Position numbers and translations under genes: made by a program. Shown one piece after another: positions 57,106 to 64,000 of a stretch of DNA of 64,000 bases. Numbering within the stretch: the stretch's first letter is position 1; each line of letters opens with the position of its first letter. Source of the DNA: Mycobacterium sp. (GTDB lineage Bacteria; Actinomycetota; Actinomycetes; Mycobacteriales; Mycobacteriaceae); NCBI RefSeq assembly GCF_029961025.1, contig NZ_JASBVP010000002.1:124001-188000 (forward strand), given 5' to 3'. The notes below the pieces were generated by a model that saw only the letters and a program-made list of their open reading frames with translations, made no database searches and was not told where the DNA came from.

Positions 57106-58664
57106 TTCTGACTCCCTCCGGTCTCGGCTCCGCTGCCGCCGGTGCCCCCGGGTGTGATGAACGGGGCCGGCAGCTGGGGTCCCGGTCCCGGAGCTGCGGG
57201 TGGTCCCGGCGGCAGCATGGGCGCGAACGTCGACGGCGGCGGTGTCGGGCCGGCCGGCGCCAGATGCTCGGTGCGCGCCCCCGGCGGCGCGTTCGCCGGC
57301 AGCGGCACCGGTGTTCCCGGCAGGTCCGGCGGAGCCTCACCGGGCCGCCCGGCGATCGGGATCCCGGGTGTCGGCGGCAGACCGTCGGGACGCGGTTCAG
57401 AGGTCTGCACGTCGATCGGCGCCGGGAAACCGCCCCCGAACGGGCCCACGTCGACACCCGCGCACGGCAACGGGTTCCACGGGCGCGGCAGCGCGTCGGG
57501 TGCCGGCGCGTACGAGCACGCCGAGCCGGGCGGGACGGCCGGTCCCGGGTGATCCGGGGTGCCCTCCGACACCGGTGGTGCGGGCGGCGGGGCGCCGTTG
57601 GGGAAGCGGGTGCCGTTGGGGTCCGGCCAGCGAAACGCCGGCAGTCCGGCGCTGCGCCAGAACTCCTCGGGGTCGATACCGCGTTTTTTGAACGCGGCAT
57701 CGACCCAGGGCTGCAGAATCCAGGACGGCAGCAGGTTGGCCAGGACCACTTTGAAGTACGGTCCCGACGCGACGGCCTCGTTGATGGCCGCGGCGGCTTT
57801 GCCGAGGGCCCTGAGCACCTGGGCGAGGTCGTCCTTGCGCGCCACCAGCAAGTCGCTGATGCTGCGCAACTGTTCCAGGACATGGTTCAGGTTCGGGTTG
57901 TCCTCGATGAGCCCTTGCAGCTGCGCCGAGACCGCGGATACATTCCGCAGCAGCGCGTCGATAGCGCGGCTGCGCTCGTTGAAGGCGGCCAGCAGCGTCT
58001 TCGCGTTGACCAGCAGCCGGTCGATCTGCTGGCTGCGGTCACCGAGCACGCCGGCCACCTTGTTGGCCTGCGCCAGCAGGTGTTTGACGTCTTCGTCACG
58101 GTTGCCGATGGTGTCGGAGAGTTTGGCCACCCCCTCCAGGACCGGACTGAGGTGCGGATAGGTCTCGTTGACCGTCTGCGACAACACGCTCAGCGACCGT
58201 TTGACGGTGTCGATGTCCCAGCCGGCGGCGGCCTTGGTGACATCGAAAAACGCGTCGTAGATCTGGTAGGGGCTGGTGCTTTGGCCCAGCGGCAACACGC
58301 TTCCGGGCCGCAACGCCTGAGCGCCCCGGGGCTCGATCTCGAGCACCTTTTTACCCAAGATGGTGTCGGTCTTGATCGCCAACCGGCTCTGGGTGCCGAT
58401 GGGGGTGCCGCCGGTGGAGAATTTGATCAGGATGTGGTCACCGGCGATCGTGAGCGCCTCCACGATGCCGACGTCCACGCCGGAGATCCGCACCTTGTCA
58501 TTGGTGTTCACCCCGCCGGTGTCGGTGAACTGCCCGTAGTAGCTGGGCTGGGCAAACAGCATCGGGACGCTGGTGAGGCTTTGGCCCACGGCGGTGAGGA
58601 GCACCGTCACGGTAATGCCCATGAGCCCGATGCGAAGCCGGTTGGGCGGTTCCAGTGTTCTCAT
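57102..58664 (-). CDS. mce1C: MCE-family protein Mce1C
   Basis: 520 residues from ATG 58664 (MRTLEPPNRLRIGLMGI), identical in opening to Mtb Mce1C; that ATG overlaps the mce1B stop (ATGA). MCE domain GGVNTNDKVRISGVDVGIVEALTIAGDHILIKF, helical needle, and a very Pro-rich C-terminus ending GGTGGSGAETGGSQK. The near-identity of the tail end with Mtb identifies it as Mce1C, not Mce2/3/4C. Confidence 0.95.
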   Translation of the reverse strand: MRTLEPPNRLRIGLMGITVTVLLTAVGQSLTSVPMLFAQPSYYGQFTDTGGVNTNDKVRISGVDVGIVEALTIAGDHILIKFSTGGTPIGTQSRLAIKTDTILGKKVLEIEPRGAQALRPGSVLPLGQSTSPYQIYDAFFDVTKAAAGWDIDTVKRSLSVLSQTVNETYPHLSPVLEGVAKLSDTIGNRDEDVKHLLAQANKVAGVLGDRSQQIDRLLVNAKTLLAAFNERSRAIDALLRNVSAVSAQLQGLIEDNPNLNHVLEQLRSISDLLVARKDDLAQVLRALGKAAAAINEAVASGPYFKVVLANLLPSWILQPWVDAAFKKRGIDPEEFWRSAGLPAFRWPDPNGTRFPNGAPPPAPPVSEGTPDHPGPAVPPGSACSYAPAPDALPRPWNPLPCAGVDVGPFGGGFPAPIDVQTSEPRPDGLPPTPGIPIAGRPGEAPPDLPGTPVPLPANAPPGARTEHLAPAGPTPPPSTFAPMLPPGPPAAPGPGPQLPAPFITPGGTGGSGAETGGSQK

Positions 58665-59701
58665 TGCGGCGTGCACCTACCGCTGGGCTGCTGCCAAATC
58701 CTGACCGTGCGGACTGGGCCGCCCGGCTGCAGCCCGTTCCACTTGATCGTGACGTCGCAGGCGTAGAAGTTCACCCAGTCGCCGTATGTGCCGACGACAC
58801 GCCCGATCGTGTTCAGCGCGACCGGGGCCCGGCGGAAAAGATCGTCATAGCTATCGCGCTGGTCGATGATCGGTTGCGCAACCGCCTGCAGGTAGTTCAA
58901 TTCCTTGTGCAGCAAGGCGCGGTTGTCGCCCAGGAGATCGGCGAGAGTTCCGGCGGCGTTGCTGATGTGTGCGGTGCCCGCGGCCAGCGGGTCGGCGTGA
59001 TCGCGCAGCCCGCTGATCAGTCTTTCGAAGTTCTCGAGGGTCTGGTCGAACTCCTGGCGATGCCGGACCGTGGTGTCCAGCACGGTGTTGAGGTTCTTGA
59101 TCACCTCCCCGATCGCCCGGTCCCGCTCGGCGATGCGCGATGTGGCCTGCGCGGTCTGATCGAGAATGTCGTTGATGGTCCCGCCCTGACCCTGAAACAC
59201 GGTGATGATGGCTGAGGCGATGGTGTTGACTTTTTCCGGATCGAGCGCCCGGAACAGCGGTTTGAAGCCGCCGATGAGCGCATCGAGATCCAGGGCGGGC
59301 TGCGTCCGTGACAGCGGGATGAAGCCACCCGGCGGCAGGATCCGGTCGGCGGCCTCGCCCTGCCCGCGGTTGAGCTCCACGTAGCGGTCACCGATCAGAT
59401 TCAGATAACGGATTGTCGCGGTCGTCGACTGATACAACGGCACCGAACGGTCGACGGTGAAATCCACCCGCACCCGTCTGCCGCCGTCAACCAGCCGCAC
59501 GTGTTTGACCTTGCCGACCTCGACCCCGCAGGCACGCACGAACTGACCGTCACGCAACCCGCTGGCGTTACTGAATTCCGCGGAGTAGGAGTACGTCCGC
59601 TCGAAGCGCAGCTGACCGAACACCACCACGATCACGGCGGTGAAGAGCAGCAGCACCAACGAGAAGATGCCGAGTCTGATGAGCGTGCCGGTGATTTTCA
59701 T
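58661..59701 (-). CDS. mce1B: MCE-family protein Mce1B
   Basis: 346 residues, same length as Mtb Mce1B (Rv0170). Signal-anchor GIFSLVLLLFTAVIVVVFG; MCE domain GLRDGQFVRACGVEVGKVKHVRLVDG; needle helices; a short C-terminal domain with paired Cys (FYACDVTIKWNG; GRCTPQ). No Pro-rich tail. Overlaps mce1A by 4 nt. Confidence 0.95.
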   Translation of the reverse strand: MKITGTLIRLGIFSLVLLLFTAVIVVVFGQLRFERTYSYSAEFSNASGLRDGQFVRACGVEVGKVKHVRLVDGGRRVRVDFTVDRSVPLYQSTTATIRYLNLIGDRYVELNRGQGEAADRILPPGGFIPLSRTQPALDLDALIGGFKPLFRALDPEKVNTIASAIITVFQGQGGTINDILDQTAQATSRIAERDRAIGEVIKNLNTVLDTTVRHRQEFDQTLENFERLISGLRDHADPLAAGTAHISNAAGTLADLLGDNRALLHKELNYLQAVAQPIIDQRDSYDDLFRRAPVALNTIGRVVGTYGDWVNFYACDVTIKWNGLQPGGPVRTVRIWQQPSGRCTPQ

Positions 59702-61008
59702 GGGTTGATCGTGTTATCCCCTACCTGGCGGCCCCACACGTACTCGATGGCGTACGGAGAACCGGTCTCGATGTGGTTATACGGTGCCACGCTGTTGCCG
59801 GTGTCCATGACCAGCGCCGGCGCGGGCCAAAAATCACGGGTGATCGTCTGCCAGCAGCCCGGCGCGCCCCCCGGCCCGCCGTGCGCGTTCAGTCGCGGCA
59901 AATTCTCCGGGTAGATATAGGGATTTGGCGCCCCGCCCACCAGCCCGGCCAGTCCTAAAAGCCCCTGGCTCAGCACCGTGCCGGTCAGGCCGGCGGGGGT
60001 CAGTATCGCCCCCAATCCGGACAGCACCTCGGTATTGGTCCGCAGCGCGTAGCCGCCGCGGCCGCCCGTTACCTGAAAGATCTTGGGTTCGACATCGTGG
60101 TAGTTGCGGACCGTGCAGAAGAGCTCGGGACTGTAGGTGTCCAGCAGCTGGGCGGTGGGCACCAGATCGGCGACCCCCCGCTGCAGGTATGGGCCGCCCC
60201 GGTGAAAGATGTCGGCCCCGGTGTTACCCAACCCGGCCGCCGCGAGCAACGCCTCGTCCAGATCTTTTTCCTGGCGGTGCACGGTGCGCGCCGTGATCAC
60301 CGCATTGGTGAGGAAATCCACCAGATCCGGTGCACTGTCGGCGTAGATGTCCCCCAGTGCCGCCAACTGCCGGATGTCGTGACGGACTTGTGGTTGTTGC
60401 GGATTGACGTCGTCAAGCACAGCGTCGGCGTCGACCAGTGACTGGCCGAACTTATCCCCCAGCCCGCTCAACGCCTGCGCGGCCGCACTCAGTGTCAGGT
60501 TGACCTTAACGGGATCTATCCGCTCGGCGATCGAGGTGATCGTCTGGAACAACGTGTTGATCTCCGTTGTCACCGACCTGGCATCGATCACATTCTGTGG
60601 CGTGATCCGTTGTGGTGTAGGATGTTTCGGAGACATCAAGGACACATACTTTTGTCCGAACACGGTGGTGGCCACGATCCTCGCGTCCACGTTTGCCGGA
60701 ATCAGCTTCAAATATTTCGGATAAACGTCCAAGATGAACTTGGCTGCCGGCTTGCCGTCCTGACTGACTTCCGAAATGCTTGCCACCCGGCCGATTTGCA
60801 CCCCGTTGTAGGTGACCTTCGCCCCCGGATCCATCACCAATCCCGCCCGGGAGGAAAGCATGGTCAACGGCGTTTTCGGCGTGAAGTCCCCCTTGTATTG
60901 CAGATATACCAGCCACACCACCAGTGCAAGAACCAGAAAAACCCCCACCCCGATCACTCGATACGGTCGGGCCGGCGGCTTGTTCGGCTTCCCTCGCGGC
61001 ACGGTCAT
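59698..61008 (-). CDS. mce1A: MCE-family protein Mce1A
   Basis: 436 residues, about 18 shorter than Mtb Mce1A; the missing stretch is in the hydrophobic segment before VGGAPNPYIYPENLPR. MCE domain RAGLVMDPGAKVTYNGVQIGRVASISEV; C-terminus VWGRQVGDNTINP, identical to Mtb Mce1A. Leader helix [20 protein letters not shown]. In Mtb this subunit can promote cell entry. It starts 16 nt downstream of the yrbE1B stop. Confidence 0.95.
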   Translation of the reverse strand: MTVPRGKPNKPPARPYRVIGVGVFLVLALVVWLVYLQYKGDFTPKTPLTMLSSRAGLVMDPGAKVTYNGVQIGRVASISEVSQDGKPAAKFILDVYPKYLKLIPANVDARIVATTVFGQKYVSLMSPKHPTPQRITPQNVIDARSVTTEINTLFQTITSIAERIDPVKVNLTLSAAAQALSGLGDKFGQSLVDADAVLDDVNPQQPQVRHDIRQLAALGDIYADSAPDLVDFLTNAVITARTVHRQEKDLDEALLAAAGLGNTGADIFHRGGPYLQRGVADLVPTAQLLDTYSPELFCTVRNYHDVEPKIFQVTGGRGGYALRTNTEVLSGLGAILTPAGLTGTVLSQGLLGLAGLVGGAPNPYIYPENLPRLNAHGGPGGAPGCWQTITRDFWPAPALVMDTGNSVAPYNHIETGSPYAIEYVWGRQVGDNTINP

Positions 61009-61024
61009 GGCTTTTCCTGTTGGC

Positions 61025-61894
61025 TTACACCGTGAAGTTGAAGTTCGGATCGACCCCGTAGAGCGCCATTTCGGCCAGCAGGATCACAACGTTCACCGAG
61101 ACCAGCGAGAAGCGCATCGAGCGGCCCACGGCCTCACCGACACCGACCGGACCGCCGGCGGCGTTATAGCCGTAGTAGCAATGAGTCAGCATCACGACCG
61201 CGGCGAGAATGACGACCTCTCCGAAGGACCAGAAAACGTCATTGGGGCGCAGAAATGTCCGGAAGTAGTGGTTATAGGTTCCGGCGGCCTGTCCATAGAG
61301 CACCGTCGTGATGACCGCCGGCGACAGGAACGACATGATGAGCCCGAGCGAGTAGAGCGGGATGATCACCACCAGCCCGGCCAGCACCCGGGTGGACACC
61401 AGATAGGCCATCGAGTTGATGCCCATCACCTCCAGCGCATCGATCTCCTCGCTGATCCGCATCGCACCCAACTCGGCAGTGGCACCGGCGCCGACCGTGG
61501 CGGCGAGCACGACGCCGGCGACGACGGGCGCGACGAGACGCACGTTGATCAGGGCGGCGACAAATCCGAGGAGCGCCTGAATACCGATCTGGCCCAGTGA
61601 CGCCAGGCCCTGGATAGCGACCAGCGACCCGGAGGACAGCGTCACGAAAGCCATGATCACCGCGGTGCCGCCGACGACGGCCATGGCCCCGGTTCCCATG
61701 CCCACCTCGGCGATCAGCCGCAGGATTTCCCTGCGGTAACGGGCCAGTGCCCACGCGATGTCGCGACCGCCGACCAGCGTGAACCAGCCCAGCTTCCCGG
61801 CTTCGTCCAGTGAGCGGGTCGCGGCACCGCCGTAGCGACGCAAGTAGGCGACGGTGCGCGGGAAGCGGGCGCGCAGGACTTGGGCCGTCGTCAT
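61025..61894 (-). CDS. yrbE1B: MCE permease YrbE1B
   Basis: 289 residues, MlaE-family permease with about five membrane segments. The conserved coupling region AELGAMRISEEIDALEVMGINSMAYLV is present, then VIIPLYSLGLIMSFLSP. It pairs with YrbE1A as the membrane part of the Mce1 ABC-type importer; the ATPase (Mce-linked MlaF/Rv0655-like) is encoded elsewhere. The start lies 1 nt after yrbE1A. Confidence 0.95.
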   Translation of the reverse strand: MTTAQVLRARFPRTVAYLRRYGGAATRSLDEAGKLGWFTLVGGRDIAWALARYRREILRLIAEVGMGTGAMAVVGGTAVIMAFVTLSSGSLVAIQGLASLGQIGIQALLGFVAALINVRLVAPVVAGVVLAATVGAGATAELGAMRISEEIDALEVMGINSMAYLVSTRVLAGLVVIIPLYSLGLIMSFLSPAVITTVLYGQAAGTYNHYFRTFLRPNDVFWSFGEVVILAAVVMLTHCYYGYNAAGGPVGVGEAVGRSMRFSLVSVNVVILLAEMALYGVDPNFNFTV

Positions 61895-61895
61895 C

Positions 61896-62699
61896 TCAGT
61901 GCCCCGATCCGAACCGCACCCCGATCGCGGTCAGCACCACGTTGACCGCATACAGCGCGACCACACACAGCACCACGGTCTCGTTGACGGCGGTGCCCAG
62001 CGCCTTGGCGCCCCCGCGTACGGTCAGGCCCCGGTAGCAGCCGACCAGGCCGGCGATAAGGCCGAACGTCAGGGCTTTGATCGTCGAGATCACCACTTCA
62101 GGAAGGCCGGTGACCAGGGTGAGCGTGGCCAGATACGCCCCGCCCGAGACGTTTTCCAGGTAGACACCGAAGAGGTAGCCGCCGACCAGCCCCACCATGC
62201 TCACCAGACCGTTGAGCAGCGTCCCGACCACAGCCGAGGCGAGCACCCGGGGCACCACCAGTCGGTGGATCGGGTCGATGCCGAGCACCTCCATCGCGTC
62301 GATCTCCTCGCGGATGGTGCGGGCGCCCAGGTCGGCGCAGATCGCCGTGGCCCCTGCGCCGGCGATCACCAATACGGTCACGATCGGGCCGATCTGGGTG
62401 ATCACCGCAATGCCCGCGCCCGCCCCCGAGATGTCGGCGGCGCCGACCTGGATCAGCAGAACGTTGAAGGTGAAGATGAAAAGCGCCGTCACCGGCACCG
62501 ACACCGCCATGGTCGGCAGGATCGCGACCCTCATGAGAAACCAGCACTGCAAGACGAACTCGCGCCACTGGAACGGAAAACGAAACAGCGCCTTGCCGGT
62601 CAGCACACACATCCGGAAAAATCCGCCGATCATGATCAGCGGTACCCGCATCTGGTCGCGCAGGTAATCGAGCGGACCCACCCTGGTCGGTGCCGTCAT
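61896..62699 (-). CDS. yrbE1A: MCE permease YrbE1A
   Basis: 267 residues, MlaE-family. Signature CADLGARTIREEIDAMEVLGIDPIHRLVVPRVLAS. First gene of the mce1 run; the promoter must be in the 458-nt upstream interval. In Mtb fadD5 precedes it in the operon, but no fadD5 is present here. Confidence 0.95.
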   Translation of the reverse strand: MTAPTRVGPLDYLRDQMRVPLIMIGGFFRMCVLTGKALFRFPFQWREFVLQCWFLMRVAILPTMAVSVPVTALFIFTFNVLLIQVGAADISGAGAGIAVITQIGPIVTVLVIAGAGATAICADLGARTIREEIDAMEVLGIDPIHRLVVPRVLASAVVGTLLNGLVSMVGLVGGYLFGVYLENVSGGAYLATLTLVTGLPEVVISTIKALTFGLIAGLVGCYRGLTVRGGAKALGTAVNETVVLCVVALYAVNVVLTAIGVRFGSGH

Positions 62700-63157
62700 C
62701 GCCGTCCCCCCGCGGCCCGGCCGCGAATGCCCCGGCGTCGCGGCACATCGTGCCCCGCGCCTCCCGCTTGTCTCAGCCCCAGGTGTGTGACCGCCGGCTC
62801 CTTACTCGCAGGTAGTAACGGAGACCACCGGACTCTACCCGATAGTTGGTTGGGGAAGTGGCCAATCGGCACTATTAGCCTGATGTCAATCCCGCAGCGC
62901 GACTGGGCCACACCTCGGCCCGGCCAATGACGTCGAGCTCAACGGCGGTCGCGTCCGGGTTCCGGTAACCGCTCATCAATGTCGGTGCCCGGGAGACAAT
63001 TTCACGGCGTCCTCGCCGAGCAGCACGCAGGCGACCGGGGACCGGTGACCCACTCCGCCGCCAGCACGCCGAGCAGCCGTTCAGCGCCGGCTTGGCCTAC
63101 GGCGACCGCCGTGAGGGGAGCGGCATCCTCGTCGGGCCCACCGGCACCATCGACCGA
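62700..63157. other. mce1 upstream region lacking fadD5 and mce1R
   Basis: 458 bases with no gene that I can support. In Mtb fadD5 and the GntR-type repressor mce1R lie between yrbE1A and Rv0164. Short coding-like fragments are visible (for example a plus-strand LAYGDRREGSGILVGPTGTI near 63085-63150), but they are too short to assign. The mce1 promoter must be here; CTATTA near 62872 and CTACCCGATA near 62834 are A/T-richer spots. Confidence 0.5.
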
Positions 63158-63628
63158 TTACCAGCCGGCCGCCAGCTGCTCGGCGCGCTTTTTGAGGTTA
63201 TCGGCCAGGTAGTCCAGCGCGTTGTTGATCGCCTTTTTCACCATCGGTGAAGGTATCGCCATGGCGGGCTCGACATCCATGTCCACCGTCAGCAACGACG
63301 TGGGGCCGATCTCCACCACGCTGAAGAGCTGCTCTTGTTTGGTGAACAGGTCACCCTGCTGCATGACGGTCTGGATCTGGGTCGGGCTGGGATAGTACAC
63401 AGCCTGGATGTAGGTGCCCTCCACGCCGGAGACCACGGTGTCGATACGCAGCTGGCTGGGCCGCCCGTCATCGTAGCGGGCTAACACCCACAAACCCTTG
63501 ACCTCCTCGTTCCACTGGGGGTACGACTCGAAGTCGGCCACTATGGCCATAATTGAGGCCGCATCGGCGGCGACCTCAACGGTCTTGCTCACGAACGGCA
63601 TAAGCCGAGCATATCGGGGCCCCGCCAT
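63158..63628 (-). CDS. SRPBCC-family protein TB18.5-like (Rv0164)
   Basis: 156 residues, START/Bet v1-like SRPBCC fold (polyketide cyclase type) with a hydrophobic ligand cavity. Sequence SKTVEVAADAASIMAIVADFESYPQWNEEVKGLWVLARYDDGRPSQ is nearly the Mtb Rv0164 sequence, and KRAEQLAAGW closes it. It may bind or chaperone lipids, fitting its place beside mce1. ATG 63628 or 63601 could be the start. Confidence 0.9.
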   Translation of the reverse strand: MAGPRYARLMPFVSKTVEVAADAASIMAIVADFESYPQWNEEVKGLWVLARYDDGRPSQLRIDTVVSGVEGTYIQAVYYPSPTQIQTVMQQGDLFTKQEQLFSVVEIGPTSLLTVDMDVEPAMAIPSPMVKKAINNALDYLADNLKKRAEQLAAGW

Positions 63629-63821
63629 CGGGCCGGAAACCGGCGAAGTCGCGGACTATAGGGCCGATTATAGGTTTGTCCAGCGCTCACCGGATCGGCT
63701 TTCTTCCAAGGTAATTCACGAGGATTTCGGGTCCTGAAACCGGGGGTCAGGGTGCGACGACGCGGGCGAGGTATCGCACGGCCGGCTCACCCGCATGCAA
63801 ACAAGGCGAACCAGGGGCCGG

Positions 63822-64000
63822 CTACGGCTCGTCGAACAACACCGCGGCGTTGAGGTAACCAGTTGGATCGAAAGCGGCCTTGACGGTCCGCATCGCGGCG
63901 ATGTCGGCCGGCTCGCGTGACATGCCGACATACGCGCGTTTGCGGCTGCCCACGCCGTGCTCGGAACTCACGTTGCCACCGGACTCTTCGACGAGATCCA
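63822..64000 (-). CDS. FAD-linked oxidase C-terminus (Rv0161-like; partial)
   Basis: Only the last 59 codons are in the window, ending at TAG 63822. They read GNVSSEHGVGSRKRAYVGM followed by MRTVKAAFDPTGYLNAAVLFDEP, the C-terminal signature of glycolate-oxidase/D-lactate-dehydrogenase-type FAD-linked oxidases (EHGVG motif and DPxGxLN). The position next to Rv0164 suggests Rv0161. The genes adhE1 and Rv0163 that lie between in Mtb are missing here. Confidence 0.85.
   Translation of the reverse strand, partial: DLVEESGGNVSSEHGVGSRKRAYVGMSREPADIAAMRTVKAAFDPTGYLNAAVLFDEP

Noticed and set aside
62930..63155. Possible remnant of mce1R or fadD5 upstream of yrbE1A
   Set aside because: Fragments are below 25 residues and in several frames; I could not match them to either protein.

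Overview
The window is chromosomal DNA from a Mycobacterium, most likely a slow-growing species. The evidence is uniformly high G+C with GTG/TTG starts and ATGA-type overlaps, and long runs of genes whose proteins and order match M. tuberculosis (Mtb): mmpL3, mmpL11, zmp1, ldtD-type L,D-transpeptidase, ricR, mymT and the complete mce1 core. Ortholog names (Rv numbers) are assigned from remembered protein sequence and synteny; no search was run. The species is not assigned.

Layout. 1-2605 matches the Mtb Rv3752c-Rv3755c block (tadA, its partner, tyrA, Rv3755c). 2692-5868 is accessory: a LapA-domain protein, a histidine phosphatase, and a small regulatory island (PadR-like Gly/Phe-rich protein, methyltransferase, MarR regulator) whose two promoter regions share a double TCAA-N5-TTGA operator. 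From 5929 onward the window follows the Mtb Rv0216-to-Rv0161 block: Rv0216/fadE3, pckA, Rv0210, Rv0209, trmB, Rv0207c, mmpL3, Rv0205, Rv0204c, Rv0203, mmpL11, Rv0201c, Rv0200, Rv0199, zmp1, Rv0192, Rv0191, ricR, ilvD, Rv0188, Rv0187, mymT, Rv0185, Rv0184, Rv0183, Rv0181c, Mce-associated genes, mce1F-A, yrbE1B-A, Rv0164 and the end of an Rv0161-like oxidase.

Insertions into this backbone. (a) Between Rv0209 and trmB (15.5-19.6 kb): a tRNA-Ala(UGC), an IS256-family transposase relic, and a cassette made of an EspC-like small protein with a YxxxD signal, a WXG plus alpha/beta-hydrolase (DUF1023-like) protein split by one frameshift, and two nearly identical lipoproteins separated by relics of the hydrolase C-terminus. 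I read this as a candidate type VII-secreted hydrolase toxin with a duplicated lipoprotein immunity gene; it is the most interesting system in the window. (b) An IS110-family element, with room for a bridge RNA, between the NYN-domain gene and mmpL3. (c) A DDE (rve-type) insertion sequence with doubled terminal repeats between Rv0188 and a nitronate monooxygenase gene. (d) A phosphodiester-glycosidase (NAGPA-domain) gene beside mce1.

How genes work together. The mce1 cluster (yrbE1A/B permease, six MCE proteins including LprK, four Mce-associated proteins) is a co-oriented, overlapping lipid-import operon, but fadD5 and mce1R, which flank it in Mtb, are absent. mmpL3, mmpL11 and Rv0203-like genes form an envelope-lipid/heme module. 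RicR and the metallothionein MymT form a copper response module, each with a TACCC-N5-GGGTA operator. tyrA, ilvD and pckA are core metabolic genes.
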